Positions 8,641 to 19,861 of a stretch of DNA of 64,000 bases are shown piece after piece. Position numbers and translations under genes: made by a program. The stretch is taken from contig NZ_NJIG01000009.1 of NCBI RefSeq assembly GCF_002209535.1, positions 124,001 to 188,000 of the forward strand, written 5' to 3'. The stretch is from Achromobacter marplatensis. GTDB taxonomy: Bacteria; Pseudomonadota; Gammaproteobacteria; Burkholderiales; Burkholderiaceae_B. The notes beneath the pieces are model-generated. The model saw only the letters and a list, made by a program, of their open reading frames with translations. It ran no database searches and was not told the origin of the DNA. The number at the start of each line of letters is the position of its first letter. Position 1 is the first letter of the stretch.

Positions 8641-10115
8641 GTCGCGAAATTCTTCTGTTGGTCGATGCCTTGGCGCGTGAAAAGAACGTCACGCGCGACG
8701 TCGTGTTCGGTGCACTGGAAAGTGCGCTGGCCTCGGCCATGAAAAAGCGCTTCAAGGATGATGCGGACATTCGTGTCGCCATCGATAGGGAAACCGGCGA
8801 TCACGAAGGCTTCCGCCGCTGGCTGGTGGTGCCGGACGAAGCCGGGCTGCAAGAACCCGACAAGCAGGAAATGCTGTCGGATGCAGTGGAAATCGTCCCT
8901 GGCATCCAGGAAGGCGAATACATCGAAGAGCCGCTCGAGCCCATCGAATTCGGCCGTATCGGCGCGCAGGCGGCCAAGCAGGCCATTCTGCAAAAGATCC
9001 GTGACGCCGAACGCGAACAGGTGCTGAACGACTTCCTGGACCGTGGCGAAACCATCGTGTCCGGTACGATCAAGCGCATGGACAAGGGCGACGCCATTGT
9101 CGAAACGGGCAAGATCGAAGCACGCCTGCCGCGTTCCGAAATGATCCCGAAGGAAAACCTCCGGGTTGCCGACCGCGTCCGCGCTTTCGTGTTGCGTGTT
9201 GACCACGCCGCGCGTGGTCAGCAAGTGATACTGTCGCGCACCTCGCCCGAGTTCATCCGCCAGCTGTTCGAGAACGAAGTTCCGGAAATCGAACAGGGCC
9301 TGCTGGAGATCAAGGCAGCTGCCCGCGATGCCGGCGTGCGTGCGAAGATCGCCGTGGTGGCTTACGATAAGCGTATCGACCCCATCGGCACGTGTGTGGG
9401 CATGCGCGGTTCGCGTGTGACCGCGGTTCGCAACGAGCTGGGCGGCGAGCAGGTCGATATCGTGCTGTGGTCGGAAGACCCCGCGCAGTTTGTCATTGGC
9501 GCCCTGGCGCCGGCCAACGTCGAATCGATCGTCGTTGATGAAGACAAGCATGCGATGGACGTTGTCGTCGACGAAGAAAACCTGCCCAAGGCCATCGGCG
9601 CCAAGGGTCAGAACGTGCGCCTGGCGTCCGAACTGACTGGCTGGCAGATCAACATCATGACGCCGGAAGAAAGCCTGAACCGCCAGGAAGTCGAGCGGTC
9701 GGGTCTGCGCGCCACGTTCATGAGCAAGCTGGACGTCGACGAAGAAGTTGCCGACATCCTGATCGACGAAGGTTTCACCGGTATCGAGGAAATCGCTTAC
9801 GTGCCCATGCAGGAACTGCTGGAAATCGAAGCGTTTGACGAAGACACCATCAATGAATTGCGCGCCCGTGCCCGCAATGCGCTGCTGACTGAGGCAATTG
9901 CCCAGGAAGAGCGCCTTGAGACCGCACAGGATTTGCTTGAACTTGAAGGCATGACGCAAGAACTGGCTGGCAAGCTGGCCGAGCGTCAAGTGCATACGCG
10001 TGATGATCTGGCCGAACTGGCAACGGACGAACTGGCGGAAATCGCCGGCTTGACCGAGCAGGAAGCCAGCGACCTCATCATGCGTGCCCGCGCCCATTGG
10101 TTCGACGAAGAATAA
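8637..10115 (+). CDS. nusA: Transcription termination/antitermination factor NusA
   Basis: NusA binds RNA polymerase and nascent RNA, affecting pausing, intrinsic termination and antitermination. Its 492 residues match the family length. The order is an N-terminal polymerase-binding domain (about 1-130), S1 (about 135-200), two KH domains (about 205-345, with [17 protein letters not shown] and [17 protein letters not shown]) and two C-terminal acidic helical repeats (about 365-490). It overlaps rimP by four bases. It may act on the terminator ahead of rimP, as NusA autoregulates its operon in E. coli; that is inference here. Confidence 0.97.
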   Translation: MSREILLLVDALAREKNVTRDVVFGALESALASAMKKRFKDDADIRVAIDRETGDHEGFRRWLVVPDEAGLQEPDKQEMLSDAVEIVPGIQEGEYIEEPLEPIEFGRIGAQAAKQAILQKIRDAEREQVLNDFLDRGETIVSGTIKRMDKGDAIVETGKIEARLPRSEMIPKENLRVADRVRAFVLRVDHAARGQQVILSRTSPEFIRQLFENEVPEIEQGLLEIKAAARDAGVRAKIAVVAYDKRIDPIGTCVGMRGSRVTAVRNELGGEQVDIVLWSEDPAQFVIGALAPANVESIVVDEDKHAMDVVVDEENLPKAIGAKGQNVRLASELTGWQINIMTPEESLNRQEVERSGLRATFMSKLDVDEEVADILIDEGFTGIEEIAYVPMQELLEIEAFDEDTINELRARARNALLTEAIAQEERLETAQDLLELEGMTQELAGKLAERQVHTRDDLAELATDELAEIAGLTEQEASDLIMRARAHWFDEE

Positions 10116-10210
10116 CCAAAAGGACACGGGTCTGCGGTGGGTAGTGCTGGTTTCATCCACCGCAAGTTCACGTTGTTTGTAATAGCTGCATATAGGGAAG
10201 AGAGAGCCTA

Positions 10211-13200
10211 ATGTCGAGTAACACCGTCGCCCAGTTCGCTACCGAGCTGAAAATGCCTGCCAATGTGCTGCTGGATCAGCTGCGCTCGGCTGGCGTTGAC
10301 CTCAAATCGGTTGACGATTCCGTCACCGACAGCGACAAGGCGAAATTGCTCGAATCGCTGCGTCGCGCCCATGGCGCGACCGAAGGCAAGAAGATCACCC
10401 TGACGCGCCGCCAAACGTCCGAAATCCGGCAGGCTGACGCCACCGGCCGTTCGCGCACGATTCAGGTCGAAGTGCGCAAGAAGCGCGTGTTCGTCAAGCG
10501 TGATCCCTCCGAAATCGCCCTGGAACAGGCCGCGTCCGCGCGTGCCGAAGATGAAGCCTCCGTCGAAGACGAGCAGCAGGTGTCCGCGCCGGCTGCACCC
10601 GAGGCTCCTGCCGTGGTCGAGCCCCGCGAGGCCACTCCCGTCCAGGCGGAGGCCCCGGCCCCCGTCCAGGCGGAAGAGCCCGTTGCTGTAGAAGCGCCCG
10701 CGCCGGTTGAAGCGCCCGCGCCTGTTGAATCCGTCGCGGCCGAAGTGCCCGCCCCCGTCGAGGCGCAAGCCCCCGAAGTCCAGGCCCAGCCTGAACCCGA
10801 ACCGACGCCGGCGCCTGCTCCTGCCGAGCCCGTGGCCGAAGAGGCCAAGCCCGAAGTTAAGACTGAATCCACCGAGCCCCTGGCTGAAGAAGCCAAGCCG
10901 GAACCCGTTGTGCTAGCTAATAAGTCAGAAACATCTTCCTCCCAGGCCAACGCGCCTGTCGCCCAGGCTCAGCCTGCTGCGAAGTCCGAACCCGTCAAAT
11001 CCGCCGCGCCCGCGCCGGCCGCGCCTACGCCCGCAGCTCCTGCTGCCCGGGTAGGCAACCGTGCCGACAACCGCCGCGCCGGCCCGCCGCTTGCTGCCTC
11101 CGCCACGTCGGCAGGCCGCGATGAGGCCCGCCGTGCCGCCGAGGCCGAAGCCGCCGCGCTGCGTGAAATGCTGAACCGTCCCCGCAAGGTGTTGCGCGCT
11201 CCCGAACCGGAAGCGCCTGCCGCTCCCGCGGCTGCGCCGATTTCGGGCACGCTGCACAAGCCGGCCGGCAAGCCGGGCGCCACGCCTGGCGCCAAGAAGG
11301 ACGCCAAGCCCGCCGCTCCCGGCGCGAAGAAGACCATCAAGACCGCCGAAGTCGCTTCGACCTGGTCGGATGACGCATCGCGCAAGAAGCCCGCTGACAA
11401 GCCGGCAGCCCCGGCCAGCCGTGATGGCTGGCGCGCAGGCGGCAAGGGTGGTGGCAAGGGCGGCGGCCGTGGTGGCCGCAACCAGCAGAACGACCGCCGC
11501 AACGAGCCGGCACCCGCAGAATTCATCGCACGTGAAGTCCACGTGCCGGAAACCATCAGCGTGGCCGACCTGGCCCACAAGATGTCCGTCAAGGCCGCTG
11601 AGGTCATCAAGCAATTGATGAAGCTGGGCCAGATGGTCACCATCAACCAGGTGCTGGACCAGGAAACGGCCATGATTGTGGTCGAGGAACTGGGCCACGT
11701 GGCGATCGCCGCCAAGCTGGATGACCCGGAAGCGTTCCTGGACGAAACCGCCACGGTTTCCGAAGCCGAGCAACTGCCGCGCGCACCGGTCGTGACCGTC
11801 ATGGGCCACGTCGACCACGGCAAGACCTCGCTGCTGGACTACATCCGCCGCGCCAAGGTTGCCGCGGGCGAAGCCGGCGGCATTACGCAGCACATCGGCG
11901 CCTACCACGTTCAGACCGAGCGCGGCATGGTGACCTTCCTTGACACCCCGGGCCACGAGGCGTTCACCGCCATGCGTGCCCGCGGCGCCAAGGCGACCGA
12001 CATCGTGATCCTGGTGGTCGCTTCCGACGACGGCGTGATGCCGCAAACGCGTGAAGCCATCCACCATGCCAAGGCTGCGGGCGTGCCCATGGTCGTGGCC
12101 GTGACCAAGATCGACAAGCCGTCGGCCAACCCGGAACGCGTCAAGCAGGAACTGGTTGCCGAACAGGTCGTGCCGGAAGAATACGGTGGCGACGTGCCGT
12201 TCGTGGGCGTGTCCGCCAAGACCGGCGAAGGCATCGACGATCTGCTCGAAAACGTGCTGCTGCAAGCCGAAGTGCTGGAATTGAAGGCACCGGTCGAAGC
12301 CGCCGCAAAGGGCCTGGTCATCGAAGCCCGTCTGGACAAGGGCCGTGGCCCGGTCGCGACGATCCTGGTGCAGAGCGGTACGCTCAAGCGCGGCGACGTG
12401 GTGCTGGCCGGCGCAAGCTTCGGCCGCGTCCGCGCCATGCTGGACGAGAACGGCAAGCCGATCCAATCGGCCGGCCCGTCGATCCCGGTGGAAATTCAGG
12501 GCCTGACCGAAGTGCCCGCCGCCGGCGACGAGCTGATGGCGCTGTCCGACGAGCGCAAGGCGCGCGAAATCGCGCTGTTCCGCCAAGGCAAGTTCCGCGA
12601 CGTCAAGCTGGCCCGCCAACAGGCCGCCAAGCTGGAATCGATGTTCGACAACCTGGGCGAGGGCACGCAAACGCTCACGCTTATCGTCAAGACCGACGTG
12701 CAGGGTTCGCAGGAAGCGCTGGTGCAGTCGCTGGTCAAGCTGTCGACCGACGAAGTCCGTGTGCAAGTGGTGCACGCGGCCGTGGGCGGCATCTCGGAAA
12801 CCGACATCAACCTGGCCATCGCCTCGAACGCGGTCGTTATCGGCTTCAACGTGCGTGCGGAAGCAAGCGCCAAGAAGCTGGCCGAGAACAACGGCATCGA
12901 CGTGCGCTACTACAACATCATCTATGACGCCGTGGATGAAGTGAAGGCAGCCATGTCGGGCATGCTGGCGCCCGAGAAGAAAGAAGAAATCATCGGCCTG
13001 GTCGAGATCCGCGAGGTCTACAGCATCTCGCGTCTCGGCAACATCGCGGGTTGTATGGTGCTTGACGGCATCGTGCGTCGCGACTCCCAGGTACGCCTGC
13101 TGCGCAACAACGTGGTTCACTGGACGGGGCATCTGGAATCGCTGCGCCGCTTCAAGGACGACGTCAAGGAAGTCAAGTCGGGCTTCGATTGCGGTCTTAC

Positions 13201-13279
13201 GCTGCGCGGCAACAACGACATCCAGGTGGGCGACCAGCTGGAAGTCTTTGAAATCAAGGAAATCGCGCGTACGCTGTAA
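10211..13279 (+). CDS. infB: Translation initiation factor IF-2
   Basis: IF-2 brings fMet-tRNA to the 30S P site and hydrolyses GTP on subunit joining. The 1022-residue protein has an IF2_N domain at 1-52, a long A/P/E- then G/K-rich linker (about 100-440), a second IF2_N-like domain (about 440-495), the G domain with GHVDHGKT at 532-539, DTPGHEAF and TKID, then domains II-IV. It is longer than E. coli IF-2 alpha (890) because of the linker. A GGAAGAGAG purine tract lies before the ATG. The 95-bp gap from nusA has no obvious terminator. Confidence 0.97.
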   Translation: MSSNTVAQFATELKMPANVLLDQLRSAGVDLKSVDDSVTDSDKAKLLESLRRAHGATEGKKITLTRRQTSEIRQADATGRSRTIQVEVRKKRVFVKRDPSEIALEQAASARAEDEASVEDEQQVSAPAAPEAPAVVEPREATPVQAEAPAPVQAEEPVAVEAPAPVEAPAPVESVAAEVPAPVEAQAPEVQAQPEPEPTPAPAPAEPVAEEAKPEVKTESTEPLAEEAKPEPVVLANKSETSSSQANAPVAQAQPAAKSEPVKSAAPAPAAPTPAAPAARVGNRADNRRAGPPLAASATSAGRDEARRAAEAEAAALREMLNRPRKVLRAPEPEAPAAPAAAPISGTLHKPAGKPGATPGAKKDAKPAAPGAKKTIKTAEVASTWSDDASRKKPADKPAAPASRDGWRAGGKGGGKGGGRGGRNQQNDRRNEPAPAEFIAREVHVPETISVADLAHKMSVKAAEVIKQLMKLGQMVTINQVLDQETAMIVVEELGHVAIAAKLDDPEAFLDETATVSEAEQLPRAPVVTVMGHVDHGKTSLLDYIRRAKVAAGEAGGITQHIGAYHVQTERGMVTFLDTPGHEAFTAMRARGAKATDIVILVVASDDGVMPQTREAIHHAKAAGVPMVVAVTKIDKPSANPERVKQELVAEQVVPEEYGGDVPFVGVSAKTGEGIDDLLENVLLQAEVLELKAPVEAAAKGLVIEARLDKGRGPVATILVQSGTLKRGDVVLAGASFGRVRAMLDENGKPIQSAGPSIPVEIQGLTEVPAAGDELMALSDERKAREIALFRQGKFRDVKLARQQAAKLESMFDNLGEGTQTLTLIVKTDVQGSQEALVQSLVKLSTDEVRVQVVHAAVGGISETDINLAIASNAVVIGFNVRAEASAKKLAENNGIDVRYYNIIYDAVDEVKAAMSGMLAPEKKEEIIGLVEIREVYSISRLGNIAGCMVLDGIVRRDSQVRLLRNNVVHWTGHLESLRRFKDDVKEVKSGFDCGLTLRGNNDIQVGDQLEVFEIKEIARTL

Positions 13280-13303
13280 AGCGTCCGCGAGGCATTATTG
13301 CTA

Positions 13304-13705
13304 ATGAGCCGTCACAAGTCCAAAGCCATCCCCGGCCGCAATTTGCGGTTGGCCGACCAGATCCAGAAGGATCTGGCCGGGATCATCCAGCGCGAGATCG
13401 ACATGACTCGCGCGGGACTGATCACGCTCTCTGGTGTGGAACTGTCGACCGACTACGCGCATGCCAAGGTGTGGTTCACGGTTTTGGGCGCCGAGCCCGA
13501 AGCCGCCACCGCCTTGCTGAACGAGAAAGCCGGTTGGCTGCACTCGCAGCTCTACAAGCTGCTGCACATTCACACTGTCCCCACTTTGCGTTTCTTCCAC
13601 GACGAGCAGATTGCCCGTGGTATCGAAATGTCGATCCTGATCGACCGCGCAAACCGGCCCGGCCCGCACTCGGGCGTGCCCGACGAACCTGAAGACCAGT
13701 CCTGA
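13304..13705 (+). CDS. rbfA: Ribosome-binding factor A
   Basis: RbfA is a cold-shock 30S maturation factor with a single KH-like domain. The 133-residue protein has the family start [20 protein letters not shown] and the hallmark [16 protein letters not shown] 13304 is chosen. A TTG at 13298 has slightly better spacing from GAGG (13289-13292) and would add two residues. It lies 24 bp after infB and 38 bp before truB in the same operon. Confidence 0.95.
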   Translation: MSRHKSKAIPGRNLRLADQIQKDLAGIIQREIDMTRAGLITLSGVELSTDYAHAKVWFTVLGAEPEAATALLNEKAGWLHSQLYKLLHIHTVPTLRFFHDEQIARGIEMSILIDRANRPGPHSGVPDEPEDQS

Positions 13706-13743
13706 TCGGGCTGTCGTCACTGCTCTAAACACGGATTCCGACG

Positions 13744-14496
13744 ATGGCTAAACGACGCGGGCTTGCGCTCGACGGTGTGCTGTTGCTCGACAAACCCGTA
13801 GGGTTGTCGAGCAACCACGCTTTACAACGCGCCAAGCGTGCCATGGACGCGGCGAAAGCCGGCCATACGGGCACGCTGGACCCCTTTGCCACCGGCTTGC
13901 TGGTGTGCTGCATGGGACGCGCGACCAAGATTTCCGGCGCGATGCTTAACGCCGACAAGGCATATCGCGCTACGCTGCAATTTGGCAGTGAAACCGATTC
14001 TGGCGACCTGACCGGCAATGTCGTGTCGACCGCCGAACCGGGGTTTGTCGTAGAGGAACAGGCACTGCGCGACGCGCTGTCACGTTTCTCGGGCACGATC
14101 GAGCAGATTCCGCCGATGTACTCCGCGCTCAAGCGCGACGGCAAGCCGTTGTACGAGTACGCGCGCGCTGGCATCGAGCTGGAACGCGCGCCGCGCCAGA
14201 TCACGATTCACCGCATCGAGCTGCTGTCCTTGTCGGGGACGCAGGCAGAGATCGATGTGGCTTGCAGTAAAGGCACATACATCCGGACACTGGCCCAGGA
14301 CATCGGGCGCGTGCTGGGCTGTTACGCCCACCTGACGGCGCTGCGGCGCACGCATGTCGGGCCATTTTCTCTGGAACGCGCCGTTGAGCTGGAAGCCTTG
14401 CAGGCCATGCCAGACCCCAAGCAGGCATTGCTTGCACTGAACGAATTGCCGGAGGGCTTGCTGCCCTCCACCCTGACCTTAAAGGACTCGCTATGA
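13744..14496 (+). CDS. truB: tRNA pseudouridine(55) synthase TruB
   Basis: TruB makes the universal pseudouridine 55 in the T loop of tRNA. The 250-residue protein has the catalytic aspartate D46 in [14 protein letters not shown], the YxA motif at MYSALKRDG and the late [13 protein letters not shown] motif. Length fits the short TruB class without a large C-terminal PUA domain. The stop overlaps the typA start by four bases, suggesting translational coupling. Confidence 0.95.
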   Translation: MAKRRGLALDGVLLLDKPVGLSSNHALQRAKRAMDAAKAGHTGTLDPFATGLLVCCMGRATKISGAMLNADKAYRATLQFGSETDSGDLTGNVVSTAEPGFVVEEQALRDALSRFSGTIEQIPPMYSALKRDGKPLYEYARAGIELERAPRQITIHRIELLSLSGTQAEIDVACSKGTYIRTLAQDIGRVLGCYAHLTALRRTHVGPFSLERAVELEALQAMPDPKQALLALNELPEGLLPSTLTLKDSL

Positions 14497-16316
14497 CTCG
14501 CGCCTTGCGCAACGTCGCCATCATCGCCCACGTGGACCACGGTAAAACAACCCTGGTCGACCAGCTGCTGCGCCAATCCGGCACCTTCCGCGAAAACCAG
14601 GCGCTGACCGAACGGGTCATGGACTCGAACGATCTGGAAAAAGAACGCGGCATCACGATTCTGGCCAAGAACTGTGCCGTTGAATACGAAGGCACGCACA
14701 TCAACATCGTCGACACCCCGGGACACGCGGACTTCGGTGGCGAAGTCGAACGCGTGCTGTCCATGGTTGACGGCGTGCTGCTGCTGGTGGACGCCGTTGA
14801 AGGCCCGATGCCGCAGACCATTTTCGTGACCCGCAAGGCGCTGGCCCTGGGCCTGAAGCCGATCGTCGTGGTCAACAAGGTCGACCGTCCGGGCGCCCGT
14901 ACCGACTTCGTCATCAACGCCACGTTCGACCTGTTCGACAAGCTGGGCGCGACCGAAGAGCAGCTGGACTTCCCGGTGGTGTACGCCTCGGGTCTGTCAG
15001 GCTACGCCGGCCTGACGCCGGACGTGCGCGAAGGCAACATGCGTCCCCTGTTCGAAGCCATCCTGCAGCACGTGCCGCAGCGCGACGACGACCCCAACGG
15101 TCCGCTGCAGATGCAGATCATCTCGCTGGACTACAACAGCTACGTCGGCAAGATCGGCGTGGGCCGCATCAACCGTGGCCGTATGCGCCCCGGCATGGAA
15201 GTGGCTTACAAGTTCGGTCCGGAAGGCCAGGGCGGCCGCGGCCGCATCAACCAGGTGCTGAAGTTCCATGGCCTGGAACGCATCGTGGTGGATGAAGCCG
15301 AAGCCGGCGACATCGTGCTGATCAACGGTATCGAAGAACTGGGTATCGGCTGCACCGTCACCGACGCGGCCACGCAGGAAGCTCTGCCGATGCTGCGCAT
15401 CGACGAACCGACGCTGACCATGAACTTCATGGTGAACACGTCGCCGCTGGCCGGCCGCGAAGGCAAGTTCGTGACCAGCCGCCAAGTGCGCGACCGCCTG
15501 GACCGCGAACTGAAGTCCAACGTGGCGCTGCGTGTGCGCGACACGGGCGACGATACGGTGTTCGAAGTGTCGGGCCGCGGTGAACTGCACCTGACGATTC
15601 TGCTGGAAACGATGCGCCGCGAAGGCTACGAGCTGGCCGTGTCGCGCCCGCGCGTGGTGTTCAAGGACATCGACGGCGTGAAGTGCGAGCCGTTCGAATC
15701 GCTGACGGTTGACGTCGAAGACGCCCACCAGGGCGGCGTGATGGAAGAACTGGGCCGCCGCAAGGGCGACCTGCAGGACATGCAGCCGGACGGCCGTGGC
15801 CGTACCCGCCTGGAATACCTGATCCCGGCCCGTGGCCTGATCGGCTTCCAGAACGAGTTCCTGACGCTGACGCGCGGCACGGGCTTGATGAGCCACATCT
15901 TCCATGAATACGCTCCGGTCAAGGAAGGATCGATCGGTGAGCGCCGCAACGGCGTGCTGATCAGCCAGGACAACGGCGACGCCGTGGCCTACGCCCTGTG
16001 GAAGCTGCAGGATCGCGGCCGCATGTTCGTGAGCCCGGGCGATGCGCTGTACGAAGGCATGATCATCGGCATCCACAGCCGCGACAACGACCTGGTCGTG
16101 AACCCGATCAAGGGCAAGCAGCTGACCAACGTGCGCGCGTCGGGCACCGACGAAGCCGTGCGCCTGGTTCCGCCGATCCAGATGTCGCTGGAATACGCCG
16201 TGGAATTCATCGATGACGACGAACTCGTGGAAATCACGCCGAAGTCGATCCGTCTGCGCAAGCGCTACCTGCTGGAAAACGAACGCAAGCGCGCTGCGCG
16301 CGACGCAGCCGTCTAA
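14493..16316 (+). CDS. typA: Ribosome-binding GTPase TypA/BipA
   Basis: TypA is an EF-G-like GTPase that binds 70S ribosomes and helps 50S assembly and stress adaptation. The 607-residue protein has G1 AHVDHGKTT near residues 10-18, [15 protein letters not shown] and NKVDRPGAR, followed by the EF-G-like domains and the TypA-specific C-terminal domain ([31 protein letters not shown]). It is the last gene of the operon and is followed by a strong bidirectional terminator. Confidence 0.96.
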   Translation: MTRALRNVAIIAHVDHGKTTLVDQLLRQSGTFRENQALTERVMDSNDLEKERGITILAKNCAVEYEGTHINIVDTPGHADFGGEVERVLSMVDGVLLLVDAVEGPMPQTIFVTRKALALGLKPIVVVNKVDRPGARTDFVINATFDLFDKLGATEEQLDFPVVYASGLSGYAGLTPDVREGNMRPLFEAILQHVPQRDDDPNGPLQMQIISLDYNSYVGKIGVGRINRGRMRPGMEVAYKFGPEGQGGRGRINQVLKFHGLERIVVDEAEAGDIVLINGIEELGIGCTVTDAATQEALPMLRIDEPTLTMNFMVNTSPLAGREGKFVTSRQVRDRLDRELKSNVALRVRDTGDDTVFEVSGRGELHLTILLETMRREGYELAVSRPRVVFKDIDGVKCEPFESLTVDVEDAHQGGVMEELGRRKGDLQDMQPDGRGRTRLEYLIPARGLIGFQNEFLTLTRGTGLMSHIFHEYAPVKEGSIGERRNGVLISQDNGDAVAYALWKLQDRGRMFVSPGDALYEGMIIGIHSRDNDLVVNPIKGKQLTNVRASGTDEAVRLVPPIQMSLEYAVEFIDDDELVEITPKSIRLRKRYLLENERKRAARDAAV

Positions 16317-16359
16317 GCGGAGCGGGGGGGCAAGCCCCCTTCGCGTTTCGGTAGTACGC

Positions 16360-16395
16360 GAAAAAGCCGCACACCTTGGGGTGTGCGGCTTTTTC
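16360..16395. terminator. Bidirectional terminator after typA
   Basis: A perfect 16-bp stem, GAAAAAGCCGCACACC against its complement, with a TTGG loop. A and T tracts on both sides serve typA (plus) and the tautomerase gene (minus). Confidence 0.92.
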
Positions 16396-16407
16396 ATTGC
16401 CGGCCGC

Positions 16408-16806
16408 CTAGACGCCGTTTTGCTGATGCCGGTATTCCTGTGTTGCGCCGCCGTAGCCGTAGGCCGCCGCCCGCGCATCGATCACGTGCACATAAGAGCA
16501 TTCGTGCAGTTCGCCCAGGATCTCCTGGAACGACGCATAGATCTCTTTGATGAAGCGCGCCTTCTCGGCCTTGGTATTGGTCTCGTCGGTGACGCTGATG
16601 TCCAGGTGGAAGGCGTTCTTGCCCAGCTCGGACAACGGGCGGCCGCCGATGAACCACAGGTCATGCGGGATGTGCTGCAGCGTAATGGCGATCACGGACA
16701 GCTTCTTGCCCAGTACGGACTGGGTCAGGCCGGCCACGGAATCCACGACGCGACGGTTCACGGCGAGATCGGATTGGCCAGAGAGATGGACGACGATGTG
16801 AGGCAT
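16408..16806 (-). CDS. Tautomerase-superfamily protein
   Basis: The 132-residue protein begins MPHIVVHLSGQ. Removal of the initiator methionine would expose proline 1, the catalytic base of the 4-oxalocrotonate tautomerase superfamily. At about 130 residues it has the size of a two-module tautomerase rather than the 62-residue minimal form. I start it at the ATG at 16806 because of this proline; upstream in-frame sequence looks noncoding and would run through the divergent LysR gene. A GGAG-like sequence (AGGAGCCTCTC) precedes it. The divergent LysR gene 106 bp away is the likely regulator. The substrate is unknown. Confidence 0.8.
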   Translation of the reverse strand: MPHIVVHLSGQSDLAVNRRVVDSVAGLTQSVLGKKLSVIAITLQHIPHDLWFIGGRPLSELGKNAFHLDISVTDETNTKAEKARFIKEIYASFQEILGELHECSYVHVIDARAAAYGYGGATQEYRHQQNGV

Positions 16807-16876
16807 GAGAGGCTCCTGATTTGGGAAGTGTGAAGCCAGTGTAGGAACCCTGTTGCCATCGGAAAAGCGGGAATTT

Positions 16877-16893
16877 ACGATTTTATCCATCGT
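16877..16893. promoter_or_regulatory. Possible LysR operator between tautomerase and LysR
   Basis: The inverted repeat ACGAT-TTTATCC-ATCGT is centred 28 bp before the LysR start codon and 79 bp from the tautomerase start. It has the 5+7+5 form common for LysR sites. Confidence 0.5.
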
Positions 16894-16912
16894 GTATTCC
16901 GTTGGATGAGCC

Positions 16913-17776
16913 ATGTCGGGATTTGATCTGGACCAGTTGCGCACGCTGGTCGCCGTGCTGGATTCCGGCAGCCTGACGGCGGCGGCGCCGAAGGTGTTCC
17001 TGTCCCAATCGTCCGTCAGTGAGCAGATGCGCAAGCTGGAAGACCGCGCGGGGCAGCCTTTGCTGGTGCGAGGCAAGGCGGGCGTGGCGGCGACGCCCGC
17101 CGGCGAACGCCTGTTGGCGCATGCGCGCGCCATCCTGGCGCTGAGCGACGAGGCCTATCGCGATTTGCGAGGCGTGGCGTTGCGGGGCGAATTGCGCCTG
17201 TGCATCACGGACTATTTCCGTCCCGGCGACGTGGCGCGGATGCTGCGACGCCTGAACGAGCAGTATCCGCAGGTGCGCCTGCACGTCACGATCATGAAAA
17301 GCGGCGCCATCGAGGCCGCCTATGAGCGGGGCGAGATCGACGTCGGCATATCGATGTCGATCCAGGAGCGCGGCGCGCCGCGGGCGCGGGCGCAGGGCGC
17401 CTTGCTGCGCCGCGAACCGTTGCTATGGATGGCTGCGGAAGGGGCGGGCCCACAAGCGGGCGAGCCCTTGCCGCTGCTGGTGTTGCCGGAGACGTGCGCC
17501 TTGCGCCAGTACGTCGAACGGCTGTTGTCGCGCCGGGGCGTGCCCTATGCGGTGGCGCACGTGGCCTCTGGCGTGGCGGGTTTGCAGCTGGCGATTTCGG
17601 CCGGCCTGGGGGTCGCCTGCCTGAACGAATCCGCGCTGGCGCCGGGCATTGCGCGCCTGCACGCTCCCGGACTGCCGGCGCTACCGGCCGTGGAATTCAG
17701 GCTGTTGCCCGCTCGGGCCGGCGAAAGCGAATTTATGGGACTGGCGCGCGAGGCCATCATCAAGACGATGAGCTGA
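16913..17776 (+). CDS. LysR-family transcriptional regulator
   Basis: This 287-residue LysR regulator has an N-terminal winged helix (FDLDQLRTLVAVLDSGSLT) and a substrate-binding domain ending near residue 285. It is divergent from the tautomerase gene and probably controls it and itself through the inverted repeat in the shared 106-bp region. It ends 8 bp from the end of the convergent LysR gene on the minus strand. Confidence 0.85.
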   Translation: MSGFDLDQLRTLVAVLDSGSLTAAAPKVFLSQSSVSEQMRKLEDRAGQPLLVRGKAGVAATPAGERLLAHARAILALSDEAYRDLRGVALRGELRLCITDYFRPGDVARMLRRLNEQYPQVRLHVTIMKSGAIEAAYERGEIDVGISMSIQERGAPRARAQGALLRREPLLWMAAEGAGPQAGEPLPLLVLPETCALRQYVERLLSRRGVPYAVAHVASGVAGLQLAISAGLGVACLNESALAPGIARLHAPGLPALPAVEFRLLPARAGESEFMGLAREAIIKTMS

Positions 17777-17784
17777 TGCCCGCG

Positions 17785-18708
17785 TCAGCGGCGCAGCCAT
17801 TCCAGGAAATCGCGGCCCGGGCCTAGCGCGCGGACGATGGCGCCGATGGGCGCGAACGAGCCCGGCGATTCGATCGCCACGCGCTGAAAATGGCCGTGCT
17901 GCACATACCAGTTGGCCAGCGTCAGCGGCACCATCGCCAGCGCCTGCTGCGCGTGCATGACGGCGATCAGCAAGGGCATGGGCGGCGCGGCGCTGGCCAG
18001 CCGGCAACGGCGGGGGACGACTCCGGCACGCTCGAAGAACGCCGTGAACACGGCATGGATGGCCAGTTCGGGGCGGGGCTCGATCCATAGCTGCGCCGCG
18101 ACCTGTTCCAACGTGGGAACGGATCCGGGCGACAGCAAAGGGTGCCCGGCCGTGGCGACGATCACCGCGGCATCCTGCTGCAGGGGCACGAAATCCAGTC
18201 CGGCCGGCACGGCATCCGGCCGCCGGCACAACAGCATGTCGAGGCTGCCGCCGGCGGCAAGCGGCAGCAGTTGTTCCCGGCTGCCTTCCACCACTTCCAC
18301 ATGCAGGTCAGGATGTGCCGTCATGAAGGCGGGCAGGCGCTCGGCCAGCAGGCCGCCGCTGGCAGCCGGAATCGCCCCCAGGCGCAGACTGCCAGCGGCC
18401 CCCTCGCGCAACGCGGCTACCGAGTCGGTGGAGGCGCGCAGGGTCGTCAGCATGCCTCGCGCACACTCCGCCATCAACTGACCGCTGCGGGTGGTGCGCA
18501 TGCCGCGGGCGTGGCGTTCGAACAGGCGCACGCCCAGCAGGTCTTCGATGTCGGCCAGGGCATGGGTGGCGGCAGGCTGGCTCAAGCCGATGTGGCTGGC
18601 GGCCTGCTGGATGCTGCCCAGGTCAGCGATGCTGGCCAGCAATTGCAGATGGCGCAGCCGGCCCTTGGCAAGCAGGCGGGAAAGCAGGGTGGCGGGCGCG
18701 ACGTCCAT
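17785..18708 (-). CDS. LysR-family transcriptional regulator of the Bug/AbgB module
   Basis: This 307-residue LysR protein has a winged helix (about residues 12-75, LRHLQLLASIADLGSIQQAA) and a periplasmic-binding-like effector domain. It is divergent from a Bug receptor and amidohydrolase pair, with a well-formed LysR-type inverted repeat between them. This suggests it induces that pair in response to the transported or cleaved substrate. Confidence 0.86.
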   Translation of the reverse strand: MDVAPATLLSRLLAKGRLRHLQLLASIADLGSIQQAASHIGLSQPAATHALADIEDLLGVRLFERHARGMRTTRSGQLMAECARGMLTTLRASTDSVAALREGAAGSLRLGAIPAASGGLLAERLPAFMTAHPDLHVEVVEGSREQLLPLAAGGSLDMLLCRRPDAVPAGLDFVPLQQDAAVIVATAGHPLLSPGSVPTLEQVAAQLWIEPRPELAIHAVFTAFFERAGVVPRRCRLASAAPPMPLLIAVMHAQQALAMVPLTLANWYVQHGHFQRVAIESPGSFAPIGAIVRALGPGRDFLEWLRR

Positions 18709-18719
18709 GACTCGTTCAG

Positions 18720-18738
18720 ATATTCAAAATACGAATAT
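18720..18738. promoter_or_regulatory. LysR-type operator between LysR and Bug receptor
   Basis: ATATTC-AAAATAC-GAATAT is an exact inverted repeat with 7-nt spacing. It contains the T-N11-A core of LysR sites and starts 12 bp before the LysR start codon. The flanking DNA is unusually AT-rich for this genome. Confidence 0.65.
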
Positions 18739-18830
18739 ATCAACGCATTAATGTATTTGAAATAAGGATATGCCCTGGCCACAATGCAGCGATTCCGTTC
18801 TTCGCTTGCGTCCCTAGGAGTGGCTGGTTC

Positions 18831-19814
18831 ATGAAGTCCCGTCTGCTGCATGCCGTAGTTTGCGCTGTTGCCCTCAGCGCGCCTGTCTTGGCCACCGCCC
18901 AGGGCGCGTATCCCTCACAGCCGGTGCGGCTGATCGTGCCCTTCGCGCCCGGCGGATCCACGGACGTGCTGGCGCGTGCCGTGGCCGACGGCCTGCGCAA
19001 GGAATTGGGCCAGAGCGTGGTCGTGGAGAACCGCGCCGGGGCGGGCGGGCTGATCGGCACCGAGGCCGTGGCGCGCGCCGAACCGGACGGCTACACCCTG
19101 GGCATGGCGACGGTCAGCACCATGGCCGTCAACCCCTTGCTGTATGGCACGCAGCGGGTGGACCCCGCCCGGCAACTGGCGCCCGTGGCCTCGGTGGCGA
19201 CGGTGCCGGTGGTGTGGATGGTCAACCCGGCTTTTCCCGCCCAGGATTTTCCGCAGTTCCTGGCTGAGCTGCGTGCGCACCCCGGCAAGTATTCCTTCGG
19301 GTCGCCCGGCGTCGGTTCGCTGGGCCATCTGAATCTGGCCGCGATGAACGCAGACCTGAAGGTCGACGTGCTGCATGTGCCGTACCGCGGCATGGGGCCG
19401 GCGCTGACCGCCGCCGTCGGGGGCGAGGTGCAGGTGCAGCAGGACCAGTATGCGTCGGCGCAATCGCTGATCAAGGCGGGCAAGTTGCGCGCCATCGCGG
19501 TGTCGGCGCCTGGCCGGTTGGCGGGCATGCCGGAATTGCCGACGCTGGCGGAATTGGGCTACCCGCAGTTGAATGCGCTGGGCCAGACCTGGTTCGGCCT
19601 GGTCGCGCCCACCGGTACGCCGGACGCCGTGGTGCAGACGTTGAACCAGGCCGTGAGCCGTGCGCTGGCCGATCCCGCGCTGGTGCAACGGCTGGCGTCG
19701 CTGGGCGCGCAGCCGGACAGCGGCACGCCGCAAGCGTTCGCGCAGCGCATTTCGCAGACGCTGGCCGCGAACCGGAAAATCATTGAAACTGCCGGGATCA
19801 AGCTCGACGAATGA
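18831..19814 (+). CDS. Bug-family (tripartite tricarboxylate) substrate-binding protein
   Basis: This 327-residue periplasmic receptor has a signal peptide at about 1-24 (cut near ATAQG) and the Bug signature YPSQPVRLIVPFAPGGSTD with ENRAGAGGLIGTEAVA. Bug proteins are greatly expanded in Bordetella and Achromobacter and mostly lack dedicated TctAB membrane partners, as here. Its gene is followed after 47 bp by an AbgB-like amidohydrolase and is divergent from a LysR gene. The ligand may be an N-acyl or aminobenzoyl amino acid, which is inferred from the neighbour only. Confidence 0.88.
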   Translation: MKSRLLHAVVCAVALSAPVLATAQGAYPSQPVRLIVPFAPGGSTDVLARAVADGLRKELGQSVVVENRAGAGGLIGTEAVARAEPDGYTLGMATVSTMAVNPLLYGTQRVDPARQLAPVASVATVPVVWMVNPAFPAQDFPQFLAELRAHPGKYSFGSPGVGSLGHLNLAAMNADLKVDVLHVPYRGMGPALTAAVGGEVQVQQDQYASAQSLIKAGKLRAIAVSAPGRLAGMPELPTLAELGYPQLNALGQTWFGLVAPTGTPDAVVQTLNQAVSRALADPALVQRLASLGAQPDSGTPQAFAQRISQTLAANRKIIETAGIKLDE

Positions 19815-19861
19815 CAGGCTTTTTTCAAAGAGACAGGATCAGCCCTTTCACTGGAGAAGCA

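Noticed and set aside
10925..13132. Very long open frame antisense to infB
   Set aside because: Such frames are common opposite high-GC genes with biased third positions. It has no recognisable domain, and infB is certain.
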